Below, one piece after another: positions 1-8,642 of a stretch of DNA of 64,000 nucleotides; position 1 is the stretch's first letter, and each line of letters begins with the position of its first letter. Both the position numbers and the translations under genes were made by a program. Location of the stretch: positions 1-64,000 of the forward strand of contig JAVBSY010000052.1 in NCBI GenBank assembly GCA_031556475.1. The letters are read 5' to 3'. This DNA comes from Azoarcus sp031556475. Its GTDB lineage: Bacteria > Pseudomonadota > Gammaproteobacteria > Burkholderiales > Rhodocyclaceae. The notes under the pieces are model-generated. The model worked only from the letters and a program-made list of their open reading frames with translations. It did not search any database and was not told the origin of the DNA.

Positions 1-1
1 A

Positions 2-631
2 GGCATGCCGGAAACAGCCCAGTTCCTGTCCGACACCCGCTACCTGTTGGCCGCGGTGGCGGTACGCAAAGGCGGCGCGCTGTTCCGTTGGCAGGAAGCC
101 GACGGCAGCCGCGAGCAGGCCCTGGCCCAATGGCGCAGCCAGGGCGGTGCCTGCCTCGGGCCGCTGCTGCCCGGCTGCGCCCTCGAAGTCATCCTGCCGG
201 AAGCCTATTTCGCCGCCTGCCGCAGCGCCGACAAAGACAGCCGGCCCTACGCCGTGCGCGCCTCGGTCGCCTATCTGGGCACCGCGCTGGAAGCGCCCGC
301 AACCAGCCTGCGCGCTGTGATCGCGCCATTCTGGGATGACCAGATCGAGGAATATCGCATCGGTTTCACGCTGCGCGGGCGCGACGATGTGGTGCACGGC
401 GTGGTCTGGCCGCTGCTCGGCGCAGAGGACGAAAGCGTGGAGAGCCCGGCTCAGATCGAAGCGGTACTGCGCGAATGTGGCGTTACCGACATTGTGAACC
501 TCGAACACCGTTTTCCGCTCGAATACTGCGACGACTGCGGCGCGCCGATGTATCCCTCCCCCGAAGGCGAAGCCGTCCACGCCGAGATGCCGGAGGAGCA
601 AAGCATGCAGACGCCGCGCCATCTACACTGA
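2..631 (+). CDS. DUF2863 family protein (5' end outside window)
   Basis: The reading frame is open to the left edge, so this is probably the C-terminal part of a longer protein; from memory DUF2863 proteins are about 400 residues, roughly twice what is seen. The C-terminal region holds the motif EYCDDCGAPMYPSPEGE, a CxxC knuckle followed by PxPEGE, which I recognise from the betaproteobacterial DUF2863 family. No transmembrane segment or signal peptide is visible in the available part. No function is known for the family and none is proposed. The gene stands in front of msrB on the same strand with 75 bp between them, so cotranscription is possible but not shown. Confidence 0.75.
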   Translation, partial: GMPETAQFLSDTRYLLAAVAVRKGGALFRWQEADGSREQALAQWRSQGGACLGPLLPGCALEVILPEAYFAACRSADKDSRPYAVRASVAYLGTALEAPATSLRAVIAPFWDDQIEEYRIGFTLRGRDDVVHGVVWPLLGAEDESVESPAQIEAVLRECGVTDIVNLEHRFPLEYCDDCGAPMYPSPEGEAVHAEMPEEQSMQTPRHLH

Positions 632-706
632 GGGCTTGAGCACAAACAAATTCCGAAACAACCCCGGGCGCGTACCCCCCGAAGCCATCGAACCGCGGAG
701 ATCACG

Positions 707-1111
707 ATGAAGCGCAAAATCGAAAAAACCGCTGACGAATGGCGCGCCCGGCTCGACCCGACGCAGTACAACGTCACGCGCGAAAAGGGGACTGAACGCC
801 CCTTTACCGGCAAATACTGGGATTGCTGGGAAGACGGCAGCTACCATTGCGTCTGCTGCGGCGCCACGCTATTCCGCTCCGAGCACAAGTTCGACGCCGG
901 CTGCGGCTGGCCCAGCTTCTGGACCGCAGACAGCGCCGACAACATCGAAACCGCGGAAGACTTCAGTCACGCCATGCACCGCACCGAAGTGCTGTGCCAC
1001 CAATGCGGCGCCCATCTTGGGCACTTATTCGAGGACGGCCCACGCCCCACGGGCTTACGCTATTGCATCAATTCCGCCTCGATCGAACTGGAAGCGGACA
1101 AAAAAAGCTGA
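707..1111 (+). CDS. msrB: peptide-methionine (R)-S-oxide reductase MsrB
   Basis: Reduces methionine-R-sulfoxide in proteins, repairing oxidative damage in the cytoplasm with thioredoxin as usual electron donor. The 134-residue protein is full length for a single-domain MsrB. Two zinc-binding CxxC pairs are seen, at Cys48/Cys51 and Cys97/Cys100. The catalytic cysteine is Cys120 in the block GLRYCINSASI, and GCGWPSFW near residues 66-72 is the usual substrate-binding stretch. The ATG at 707 follows GGAGATCACG, a reasonable ribosome binding site. There is no signal peptide, so this is the cytoplasmic form. No fused MsrA domain is present. Confidence 0.95.
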   Translation: MKRKIEKTADEWRARLDPTQYNVTREKGTERPFTGKYWDCWEDGSYHCVCCGATLFRSEHKFDAGCGWPSFWTADSADNIETAEDFSHAMHRTEVLCHQCGAHLGHLFEDGPRPTGLRYCINSASIELEADKKS

Positions 1112-1187
1112 ACACCACCTGCGTGTGAAAAATTTCCGCTTTGCCATCAATGGTGCGTAATTTCCGCTTCAGCCCAATCGCATTTCT

Positions 1188-1195
1188 GCCGATAA
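1188..1195 (+). promoter_or_regulatory. possible sigma-28 (FliA) -10 element upstream of the chemotaxis receptor
   Basis: The octamer GCCGATAA at this position is identical to the consensus -10 element of flagellar sigma-28 promoters and lies 83 bp before the receptor start codon. The -35 position at the standard 11-nt spacing reads TCAGCCCA, a poor match to TAAAGTTT, so the call rests mainly on the -10 box and on the function of the gene behind it. Confidence 0.35.
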
Positions 1196-1278
1196 CTATA
1201 TTCCATAGCCATCGTGCTATCGCTGCCTATGCAGCAACTACCAGCAACTAACTTTTTTGCCAAGCAAGGAGCACCATC

Positions 1279-2913
1279 ATGGGTTGGTTCGACAACCTCA
1301 GCCTGCGTGGAAAGCTGATTGTCAACTGCCTCGTTTCAGGCAGTATTTTCATCGCCGCGATTATCGTCTTCTATGTCCAAATCAAACATATTGAAACCCT
1401 ATCCAAAGACATTGCAAACAGTTGGCTGCCTTCAATCCAGCAAAGCGCCGAAATCAACGATTTTCGCTTGCGCTACCGTATCCGCGGCCTCGAATATCTA
1501 CTTGCCAACGACGAGGCCAAACGCGCCGGGATAGAGAAATCTCTCGCCGAGCTGGATAGCGGCTTGGCAAAAGCGCTCGAAGCCTATCAGCCCTATGTCA
1601 GCGACGACGAGGAAAAACGCTTGTTCGATGCTGTCAGCGCCTCCGCTGCAAATTACCGCAACGTTGTTCAAAAAGGCATAGAGCAAGTCAAAGCAGGCAA
1701 CGTGGAAACCGCAAGCACATTACCGGACAAGGAATGGACCCCCGCGGCAGGCGTCATCCGCGACGCGATCAAAGCGCTCACAGCCTATAACCGCAGCAAT
1801 TCCGATAAAACCCGCGACGCCAGCATCGCAGCGGTCAGCAGGGCTGAAGCGATCGCCATCGCTGCCCTCATCATCGGCACTTTGGCCGCAGTGGGTTCCG
1901 CCATCGTTTTCTCCCGCCTCATCGGTACCCGGCTTTCGCACGTCGTCAACGCTGCAAGCAACATCGCGGGCGGCAACCTCGCCGACCACACATTGCCTCC
2001 AGCCAGCCAGGACGAAATCGGCCAACTCGTTGGCGCAACCCGGAACATGCAGACAGCGCTACACGACACGATCAGCCAGACTCGCAGGAATTCCGACGAA
2101 ATCTCGGCATCCGCCCAGGGGCTCAGCAGCGGCCTCAAGCTGATGGAACAAAACATCGGGGCGGCAAGCTCGGCAGCCGCAGCAGTTGCCGCCAGCGTCG
2201 AAGAACTGACCGTATCCATCACCCACGTTGCCGAAAATACCAGCGATGCCAGCCACCTCGCCAACGACTCCGACCGGCAGGCACGCGAAGGGCGGGAAAC
2301 GGTGAGCAAGCTCATCGACGAAATCAATCGCGTGTCCACCGTCGTCACGAGCGCATCGGAACGCATCACCGGCCTGCAAGCCGAATCGCAGAAAATTTCC
2401 AACATCGTGCAGGTCATCAAGGACATTGCCGAACAAACCAACCTGCTGGCGCTCAATGCCGCTATCGAAGCGGCTCGCGCAGGCGAACATGGCCGCGGTT
2501 TCGCCGTCGTCGCCGACGAAGTACGCAAACTATCCGAGCGCACCTCCCAATCCACCGGCGAAATCACCACCATGGTCGCCGCCATCCAGAACTCGACCGG
2601 CCAGGTCGTCAGCGGCATCGAGGCGGGCGTAAGCGCCGTCAACAACAGCGTCGACCATGCCCGCCATGCAGGCGAAACCATCGCTTCGCTGCAGGATATC
2701 GCGCGCAAGGTCGCCGAACTCGTCGGTGATGTCGACCTCGCGTTGCGCGAACAATCCACGGCCTCCGCCGAAGTCGCCAAAGGCATCGAAGAAATTGCCA
2801 CCCAAGCCGAACAGGCACGCAACATCACCGTGGAAGCGGCCCGTTCCGCTCAGATGCTCAGCAATGTGGCCGGCGACATGCAAAAAACCGTGGGACGCTT
2901 CCGGTTGCAATAA
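1279..2913 (+). CDS. methyl-accepting chemotaxis protein
   Basis: Inner-membrane chemoreceptor that signals ligand state to the CheA/CheW complex. The 544-residue protein has the order expected of a Tar-like receptor: a first membrane helix at about residues 13-34, a periplasmic domain of about 150 residues that looks like a four-helix bundle, a second membrane helix near 188-212, a HAMP domain near 213-265, and a long cytoplasmic coiled coil. The signalling hairpin tip is clear: EQTNLLALNAAIEAARAGE followed by the RGFAVVADEVRKL stretch. The ligand cannot be deduced. ATG at 1279 follows AAGGAGCACCATC, a strong ribosome binding site. No CheA/CheW genes lie nearby, so this is an orphan receptor gene, perhaps under sigma-28 control. 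Confidence 0.93.
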   Translation: MGWFDNLSLRGKLIVNCLVSGSIFIAAIIVFYVQIKHIETLSKDIANSWLPSIQQSAEINDFRLRYRIRGLEYLLANDEAKRAGIEKSLAELDSGLAKALEAYQPYVSDDEEKRLFDAVSASAANYRNVVQKGIEQVKAGNVETASTLPDKEWTPAAGVIRDAIKALTAYNRSNSDKTRDASIAAVSRAEAIAIAALIIGTLAAVGSAIVFSRLIGTRLSHVVNAASNIAGGNLADHTLPPASQDEIGQLVGATRNMQTALHDTISQTRRNSDEISASAQGLSSGLKLMEQNIGAASSAAAAVAASVEELTVSITHVAENTSDASHLANDSDRQAREGRETVSKLIDEINRVSTVVTSASERITGLQAESQKISNIVQVIKDIAEQTNLLALNAAIEAARAGEHGRGFAVVADEVRKLSERTSQSTGEITTMVAAIQNSTGQVVSGIEAGVSAVNNSVDHARHAGETIASLQDIARKVAELVGDVDLALREQSTASAEVAKGIEEIATQAEQARNITVEAARSAQMLSNVAGDMQKTVGRFRLQ

Positions 2914-2977
2914 ACATGTTCCTCGCCACACCACTCGGCATCGATGAATCATGCGGACACACGGCGAGGAATGACCC

Positions 2978-3025
2978 GTAATTTCGGCCGGCCGTCTTCA
3001 AACGACGGCCGACCGGAATCATTAC
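2978..3025. terminator. GC-rich hairpin between convergent receptor gene and zapE
   Basis: A perfect seven-pair stem, GGCCGTC against GACGGCC, with loop TTCAAAC, is extended outward by further pairs around a mismatch. It lies between the stop codon of the receptor and the convergent stop of zapE. There is no clean poly-T tract on either side, so it may act as a bidirectional terminator or only as an RNA 3' end stabiliser. Confidence 0.45.
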
Positions 3026-3041
3026 GGAAACATCGAGGCGC

Positions 3042-4169
3042 TCATTCCACCCGGTGTGCTTCGGCAAGATAGTCGTGAGTGCGCATCTCCATCAGCCGGC
3101 TGACGGTACGGACGAACTCGTGCGCGTTGTGGCCTTCGGTATATAGCTCGTCGGCCGCCACTCCGGCGCTCATGATCAGTTTCACCCGGTGATCGTAGAG
3201 CACGTCGATCAACCAGGTAAAACGGCGCGCCTCCGAAGCTTCACGTACCGACATTCTGGGTACGGCGGAAAGCAGTACGGTGTGGTATTCGCGGGCGATC
3301 TCCAGATAATCGTTCTGCGATCGCGCGCCACCGCATAAAGTGGCGAAATCGAACCAGATCACACCCGGCGCGCGACGAATCGCGGACAAGGTGCGCCCGA
3401 GCACTTCGATCTTTGCGCCCTCGGCCTTGCCGTGTCCTCCGTTGTCCGCCGCAAGGCGGCGGAAAGCATCCCGCATCCGGCCATCGCTCTCGGCGTCGGC
3501 CGGCACCAGGTACATGTCGATGTTCTCCAAGGTACGCAGGCGGTAATCAACGCCGTGATCCAGTTCGAAAACGTCGAAGCGACGCTTGATCATCTCGATC
3601 GTCGGCAGAAAATTCACCCGCATCAGGCCATTCGGATAGAGTCCGTCCGGCGGATAGTTCGACGTCATGACCAGGACGACGCCGCGCGCGAACAAAGCAT
3701 CGAGCAAACGGCCAAGAATCATTGCGTCGGCGATATCCGACACGTGAAATTCGTCGAAACACAGCAGCCGCGTCTGCCGCGCAAGACGCTCGGCCACCTT
3801 CTGTATCGGATCGGGCTCATGGTTGTGATCCTTGAGATCGTTCTGCACTTCCTGCATGAAGGCATGAAAATGCACCCGGCGCTTGCGCTTGTACGGCACC
3901 GAATCGTAGAAACAATCCATCAGGAAACTTTTCCCGCGCCCGACACCACCCCAAAAATAGACGCTACGTGGCATAGCCGGGCGGGCGAATACCTTGCGCA
4001 GACGGGTACGGCGGGCGGCCTTGAAGTGCAACAGTTCGCTGTAAAGCCGTTGCAGACGCTGCACTGCGGCGCTCTGCGCGGGATCGGACTGGAAACCACG
4101 GGCGCGCAATTGAGCCTCGTAGGCATCGAGCATGCCATGCTCGGCGACGTTGAGAATGCGGTAAGACAT
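3042..4169 (-). CDS. zapE: cell division protein ZapE (AFG1-like ATPase)
   Basis: Cytoplasmic P-loop ATPase that in E. coli associates with the Z ring late in division; the family is related to mitochondrial AFG1. The 375-residue protein carries Walker A GGVGRGKS at residues 74-81 and a Walker B strand LLCFDE at 135-140, with the typical following FHVSDIADAMIL stretch. The N terminus YEAQLRARGFQSDPAQ is characteristic of the family. The start at 4169 (MSYRILNVAEHG) is the first plausible methionine, and the length fits. It is transcribed alone, convergent with the chemoreceptor gene. No transmembrane segment is seen. Confidence 0.93.
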   Translation of the reverse strand: MSYRILNVAEHGMLDAYEAQLRARGFQSDPAQSAAVQRLQRLYSELLHFKAARRTRLRKVFARPAMPRSVYFWGGVGRGKSFLMDCFYDSVPYKRKRRVHFHAFMQEVQNDLKDHNHEPDPIQKVAERLARQTRLLCFDEFHVSDIADAMILGRLLDALFARGVVLVMTSNYPPDGLYPNGLMRVNFLPTIEMIKRRFDVFELDHGVDYRLRTLENIDMYLVPADAESDGRMRDAFRRLAADNGGHGKAEGAKIEVLGRTLSAIRRAPGVIWFDFATLCGGARSQNDYLEIAREYHTVLLSAVPRMSVREASEARRFTWLIDVLYDHRVKLIMSAGVAADELYTEGHNAHEFVRTVSRLMEMRTHDYLAEAHRVE

Positions 4170-4334
4170 GAAATAGATCTGAAGTCAGAGAGGGGTCGCA
4201 GCCGTTCGTAAAGTCTGGATAGTCATTCCGCATCCGGCCGCGACGGTACGGATCGAAAGCTCGATTGTAGTGCAAGCGGCGGCGCGCCCGAACATCCCTA
4301 CCGGTACTGCGTAATCCGTCGATGCGGGGAAAAA

Positions 4335-5129
4335 TCAGCGCGGCAGACGCTGCCGCAATTGCTCGAACAGGCACACGGCGGCGGCGGCGGCGACGTTCAG
4401 CGACTCGACAGCGCCAGGCATCGGAATCGCCACCCGCGCGTCGGCACGAGCCAGCAAGGCAGCCGACAATCCCCGCCCTTCGGCGCCGAACAGCCACGCA
4501 GTCGGGCCGCGCAGATCCAGCGCATAAAGGGGTTGTGCCTGAGCATCGAGTGCAGTCGCCAATACACGCCCCGAGTACCCGGCCAGTACGGCCGGCACAT
4601 CGACATCTTCGCGAATGCGCAGCAGAAAATGCGCGCCCATGCCTGCGCGCAATACGCGCGGCGCCCATGCCTGCGCACAACCGTCGGCAAGCAGGGCGTC
4701 ACCGATGCCGGCGGCGGCGGCGGTGCGCACAATGGCGCCGAGGTTGCCGGGGTCCTGAATGCCGTCGAGCACGACGAGCGAACCCTCCAGGCGGCCCACA
4801 TCCGGCGACTCGGGCAGATCGACGAGGGCAAGCAGGCCGGAGGGCGAATCGACCGGGCTGATATGGGCGAACAGCGTGTCCGGCAGCAAGGTGCACGGCA
4901 ATGAGGGCGACAGCATGTCCACCAAGGCCCGGATCTCTTCCCCGCCCAACCCGGATTCCGAAACGTAGAGCGCCTTCAACGGCCAGTTCGCGGCCAGGGC
5001 GGCGGCGACCAGATGCGGTCCATCGAGCAGGGTTTCGCCCTGTTTACGGCGTTCTCGCGATGTCGTGGCAAGCCCGTGAAGGCGTTTGATGGTGGGGTTG
5101 TCGCGCGAAACGATCGTTTTCATCGCCAC
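4335..5129 (-). CDS. TrmH/SpoU-family RNA 2'-O-methyltransferase
   Basis: Predicted SAM-dependent ribose methyltransferase acting on rRNA or tRNA. The 264-residue protein has an N-terminal substrate-binding domain (about 1-100) and a C-terminal SPOUT knot. The three SpoU motifs are visible: LDGIQDPGNLGAIVRTA (motif 1), AWLFGAEGRGLS (motif 2) and IPMPGAVESLNVAAAAAVCL (motif 3). The exact target cannot be told; the length and the N-terminal RDNPTIKRLHGL resemble the YsgA/RlmB-like subgroup. Two starts are possible, at 5129 or two codons in. It lies 25 bp behind the CopD-like gene on the same strand and may be the last gene of the envelope operon. Confidence 0.9.
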   Translation of the reverse strand: MAMKTIVSRDNPTIKRLHGLATTSRERRKQGETLLDGPHLVAAALAANWPLKALYVSESGLGGEEIRALVDMLSPSLPCTLLPDTLFAHISPVDSPSGLLALVDLPESPDVGRLEGSLVVLDGIQDPGNLGAIVRTAAAAGIGDALLADGCAQAWAPRVLRAGMGAHFLLRIREDVDVPAVLAGYSGRVLATALDAQAQPLYALDLRGPTAWLFGAEGRGLSAALLARADARVAIPMPGAVESLNVAAAAAVCLFEQLRQRLPR

Positions 5130-5154
5130 GCCGTACCCCTCGCCCTCACAACCC

Positions 5155-5616
5155 TCACCTCAGCAGCCCAAGGCCGAGTGTCGCCACGGCAATGGTGACG
5201 AAGCCGAGCGCAAGATTGAAACCGACGCGCTGGCGGATGCGGTTCATCGCTACCGCGCCACGCGCCCAGTCCTCCACCCGTACCGCCGTGCGCAATGCCG
5301 CCCACGGCCCGATCCAGATGGAAATGAAAACGCCGATCATCACCGACCCGGTGAAAGTCATCGCATGCCATGCCGGCGGTGCGCGGGAAAAGCCGACTTC
5401 CAGCAGCATCGCAACACCCGACACAAGCAACACGGCAATGGCCGCCCAAACCAACACGAAAAAGCGGCCAAGCGCCGCGGCCCACAAAGGCAGGCGCTGC
5501 GCGGGTGGCAGCGTGGCGGCAGCCGGGCGCAGGCAGGCCCATGCGAAAGTCATTCCACCGATCCATACCGCAACCGCGACAACATGGACGAACAGCATGA
5601 AATGGTGAAAAGTCAT
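5155..5616 (-). CDS. CopD-family small integral membrane protein
   Basis: A 153-residue hydrophobic protein with four predicted membrane helices, near residues 4-24, 43-68, 80-105 and 130-152. It begins MTFHHFMLFVHVVAVAVW and has the HxxxVAVWIGGMTF pattern of the CopD superfamily, whose members include the membrane part of copper-uptake proteins. The family assignment is by pattern only; copper transport is not shown. The ATG at 5616 overlaps the stop of rnhB as ATGA, so the gene is translationally coupled to the lipid A operon. A longer frame starting at 5640 exists, but the coupled start fits better. Confidence 0.7.
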   Translation of the reverse strand: MTFHHFMLFVHVVAVAVWIGGMTFAWACLRPAAATLPPAQRLPLWAAALGRFFVLVWAAIAVLLVSGVAMLLEVGFSRAPPAWHAMTFTGSVMIGVFISIWIGPWAALRTAVRVEDWARGAVAMNRIRQRVGFNLALGFVTIAVATLGLGLLR

Positions 5617-6266
5617 GCGCCCTCCCCCATACCCGCACACGACGGATCGGCCGATAGCGGGAGCGACAGGTTTTTTCCCGGCGGGTTTTCAAGCAACGCC
5701 CGCACCGGCGCGAAGCTGCGCCGATAGCAGGCGATCACGCCATGCTGTTGCAGCGCGGCCAGGTGCGCAGCGGTGGGATAGCCCTTGTGCGCGGCCAGGC
5801 CGTATTGCGGATGGAGCAGGTCGAGTTCGCGCATCAGCCGGTCGCGCTCGGTCTTGGCCAAAATCGAGGCGGCGCTGATCGCCGGCTCGGTGGCATCGCC
5901 CTTGACGATGGCCCGCACAGGGTATGGCACGTCCGGGCAGCGGTTGCCGTCCGCCAGCACTTCGTCCGGCACCGCGCCGAGCGCGAGCACGGCACGGCGC
6001 ATGGCAAGCATGCTGGCGTGAAGGATGTTGAGGCGGTCGATTTCCTCCACCGTGGCTTCCGCCACCGCCCAAGCCAGTGCACGCTCCCGGATCAGCGGTG
6101 CGAGCCGTTCGCGCGCTTTCTCGCTGAGTTTCTTGGAATCAGCCAAGCCTTCGATAGGGTGAGCGGGATCGAGTATCACCGCCGCGGCGACCACCGGTCC
6201 ACACAGCGGACCACGGCCTGCTTCGTCGACGCCGCAAAGCAAACGAGGCGCCGCGCCGGTATTCAT
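5613..6266 (-). CDS. rnhB: ribonuclease HII
   Basis: Cleaves RNA in RNA-DNA hybrids and 5' to single ribonucleotides in DNA. The 217-residue protein has the N-terminal active-site block CGVDEAGRGPLCGPV with the Asp-Glu pair, the ADGN stretch with the third acidic residue, and the SILAKTERDRLM helix typical of type 2 enzymes. The start at 6266 (MNTGAAPRLL) overlaps the lpxB stop as ATGA. The frame extends upstream to 6395, but that extension would overlap lpxB and is low-quality sequence. The rnhB position directly behind lpxB is conserved in many proteobacteria. Confidence 0.95.
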   Translation of the reverse strand: MNTGAAPRLLCGVDEAGRGPLCGPVVAAAVILDPAHPIEGLADSKKLSEKARERLAPLIRERALAWAVAEATVEEIDRLNILHASMLAMRRAVLALGAVPDEVLADGNRCPDVPYPVRAIVKGDATEPAISAASILAKTERDRLMRELDLLHPQYGLAAHKGYPTAAHLAALQQHGVIACYRRSFAPVRALLENPPGKNLSLPLSADPSCAGMGEGA

Positions 6267-7414
6267 GCCGTCCGCCCCGACAGATACGGCAGAATCGCCG
6301 CTGCCGCCTTCTCGGCGGTGTTCTGCCGCAGTACCAGGTGCAGTTCGGTGAAACGCCGGGCAAGCTCGGCGCACGCGACCGGATCGGCAAGCCATCGCTC
6401 CAGTGCCTCGGCAAGCTTTTCGGGCGAGGCCTCGTCCTGCAACAGTTCAGGCACGAGTGACTCGTTGCACAGGATATTCGGCAACCCGACCCAGGGCAGG
6501 TAAGCCATCCGCTTCATCAAGCGGTATTGCCATTTACCCATGCGATAGGTGATCACCATCGGACGCTTGAGCAGTGCGGCTTCCAGGCTGGCCGTGCCAC
6601 TGGCCACGAGTACTGCGTCGGCGGCCGTCATGGCCTCCACCGCATGCCCGAAGAGCAGGCGGATCGGCAGTTCGTGCGCGTCGTTGCGACGCACCGCCTG
6701 TTCGAACAGAGCACGCGTTTCGCGCGTCGCCAACGGTACGAGGAACACCATGCCGGGATCACGCTCGGCCATGCATTTCGCCGTGGCGATGAAGGTATCG
6801 GCCAGGCTGCTCACCTCGGACTGCCGGCTGCCGGGCAGTAGCGCAACGATCTTTGCCGCGACGGGAAGGCCGAGCAAGTCGCGCGCGGCCGCCCGGTTTG
6901 GCTCCAGCGGAAAAACGTCCGCGAGCGGATGACCGACGTAACTCACCGGCACGCCGGCCTTGTCGTACAAATCCGGCTCGAACGGAAACAGACAAAGCAT
7001 CCGCGTCACCGAACGGGCAATGCGCTTGATCCGCCCGCCACGCCATGCCCAGATCGACGGGCTGACGAAGTGGATCGCCGGGATACCGCGCGCCTTGACC
7101 CGGCCTTCGAGCCAGAGGTTGAAATCCGGCGCGTCGATGCCGATGAAGGCGGCCGGCTTGTCACGGCGGATACGGCCCAGCAGGGTTCTGCGAATCGCCG
7201 ACAGTATGCGGTAACGCTTCAGCGCATCGACGTAGCCATGCACCGCGAGTTGTTCCGCGGACCAATCGGCGCGGAACCCTTCGGCCTCCATTTTCGGCCC
7301 GCCGATACCGTAGAACTCGGCGTCGGGCAAGTGACGCCGGATGGCGCGGATCAGATGGCTTGCGAGCAGATCGCCGGAGGTTTCTCCGGCCACCATGGCG
7401 ATTCTGGGCGCCAC
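6263..7414 (-). CDS. lpxB: lipid-A-disaccharide synthase
   Basis: Glycosyltransferase family 19 enzyme that joins UDP-2,3-diacylglucosamine and lipid X into the lipid A disaccharide at the inner face of the cytoplasmic membrane. Typical blocks are RIAMVAGETSGDLLASHLI at the N terminus, YGIGGPKMEAEGF, FIGIDAPDFNLWLE, HFVSPSIWAWR and LLPGSRQSEV. A GTG start at 7414 gives 383 residues, the usual length, and lies 4 bp behind the lpxA stop. A longer frame from 7471 would overlap lpxA by about 50 bp and adds sequence unlike the family. It belongs to the lpxD-fabZ-lpxA-lpxB cluster. Confidence 0.95.
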   Translation of the reverse strand: MAPRIAMVAGETSGDLLASHLIRAIRRHLPDAEFYGIGGPKMEAEGFRADWSAEQLAVHGYVDALKRYRILSAIRRTLLGRIRRDKPAAFIGIDAPDFNLWLEGRVKARGIPAIHFVSPSIWAWRGGRIKRIARSVTRMLCLFPFEPDLYDKAGVPVSYVGHPLADVFPLEPNRAAARDLLGLPVAAKIVALLPGSRQSEVSSLADTFIATAKCMAERDPGMVFLVPLATRETRALFEQAVRRNDAHELPIRLLFGHAVEAMTAADAVLVASGTASLEAALLKRPMVITYRMGKWQYRLMKRMAYLPWVGLPNILCNESLVPELLQDEASPEKLAEALERWLADPVACAELARRFTELHLVLRQNTAEKAAAAILPYLSGRTA

Positions 7415-7418
7415 GGCT

Positions 7419-8189
7419 TCACCGAACCAGACCACGACCGGACCGGCCGATGAAATCGGCGAACGGACCAACCTCGGGATGTTCGGCGCTTATCTCGGCA
7501 ATGCGCTCGCGCGCCTCGTCCAGACTCAGGCCGGAACGGTACAGCGCACGGTAGGCGCGCTTGATCGCGGCGATGCCTTCGGCTGAATAACCGCGCCGCT
7601 TCAAGCCTTCGCTGTTGACGCCGCGCGGCACCGCCGGATTACCGGCAACGGTGACGAACGGCGGCAGATCCTGCAGCAACACCGTGCCGACGCCACAAAA
7701 GCTATGCGCGCCAACGTGGCAAAACTGGTGCACGCCGGTGAAACCGCCAAGAATAGCCCAATCGCCGATATGGACATGCCCCGCCAGCGTGGCATTGTTG
7801 GCAAAGGTGGTGTTGTCACCGACCTGGCAATCGTGCGCAATGTGCACATAGGCCATGATCCAGTTATCGCTGCCGACACGGGTCACGCCGCCATCCTGGC
7901 TGGTGCCTACATTGAACGAACAATATTCGCGAATGGTGTTGCGGTCGCCGATTTCGAGCCGGGTCGGCTCGTCATCGTATTTCTTGTCCTGCGGAATCGC
8001 GCCGATGGAGCAAAACTGGAAGATCTGATTGTCACGCCCGATACGCGTGAGCCCTTCGATCACCACATGCGGACCGACATGGGTGTTGTCGCCGATCTCG
8101 ACATGCTCGCCGATGAGCGAATAGGCACCCACACTGACACCGGCACCAAGCCGGGCGCCAGGATGAATGATCGCGGTTGGATGAATCAT
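7419..8189 (-). CDS. lpxA: UDP-N-acetylglucosamine acyltransferase
   Basis: First enzyme of lipid A synthesis, transferring a 3-hydroxyacyl chain from acyl carrier protein to UDP-GlcNAc. The 256-residue protein starts MIHPTAIIHPGARLGAG and folds as a left-handed beta helix of hexapeptide repeats through about residue 185. The catalytic histidine lies in YVHIAHDCQVGDN, and GGFTGVHQFCHVGAHSF follows, both hallmark blocks. The alpha-helical C-terminal domain ends at RSGRGLVR. It lies 13 bp after fabZ and 4 bp before lpxB. Confidence 0.97.
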   Translation of the reverse strand: MIHPTAIIHPGARLGAGVSVGAYSLIGEHVEIGDNTHVGPHVVIEGLTRIGRDNQIFQFCSIGAIPQDKKYDDEPTRLEIGDRNTIREYCSFNVGTSQDGGVTRVGSDNWIMAYVHIAHDCQVGDNTTFANNATLAGHVHIGDWAILGGFTGVHQFCHVGAHSFCGVGTVLLQDLPPFVTVAGNPAVPRGVNSEGLKRRGYSAEGIAAIKRAYRALYRSGLSLDEARERIAEISAEHPEVGPFADFIGRSGRGLVR

Positions 8190-8202
8190 CGCGTCGCCGC
8201 TG

Positions 8203-8637
8203 TTACAGCGTTTTCAGGGCACACATCAGTTCCGCCTCGGTGGCGAGTTCGTCGCCGACGCGGGCCGTGCCCTTGTATTTGTAGATGTTTCGCTTGCTCT
8301 GGATGATCGAAACGTCGAACAGCAGTTGATCGCCCGGCACCACCGGACGCTTGAAGCGCACGTTGTCGATGCCGGCGAACAGCACCACCGAGTTTTCATC
8401 CGGCTTGATGCCGAGGGTCTTGAACGACAGCAGTGCGGCTGCCTGCGCCATGGCCTCGACGATGAGCACCCCCGGCATCACCGGATGGTGCGGGAAGTGG
8501 CCCGGGAAAAAGGGCTCGTTCATGGTCACGTTCTTCAGCGCCAGAACGCGCTTGCCCTCTTCCAGTTCCAGGACCCGGTCGATCAGCAGAAACGGGTAAC
8601 GATGCGGGAGGTATTGCAGGATTTCGTTGATATCCAT
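8203..8637 (-). CDS. fabZ: 3-hydroxyacyl-[acyl-carrier-protein] dehydratase FabZ
   Basis: Dehydrates 3-hydroxyacyl-ACP in type II fatty acid elongation, competing with LpxA and LpxD for the same substrate pool. The 144-residue hot-dog-fold protein has the catalytic histidine His47 in FFPGHFPHHPVMPGVL and the catalytic glutamate Glu61 in LIVEAMAQ. The start ATG at 8637 (MDINEILQYLPHRYPF) is 5 bp behind the lpxD stop. Length and gene order lpxD-fabZ-lpxA are standard. Confidence 0.97.
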   Translation of the reverse strand: MDINEILQYLPHRYPFLLIDRVLELEEGKRVLALKNVTMNEPFFPGHFPHHPVMPGVLIVEAMAQAAALLSFKTLGIKPDENSVVLFAGIDNVRFKRPVVPGDQLLFDVSIIQSKRNIYKYKGTARVGDELATEAELMCALKTL

Positions 8638-8642
8638 GTCGT

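Noticed and set aside
1785..2828. 347-codon minus-strand open frame
   Set aside because: Shadow of the chemoreceptor coding sequence.
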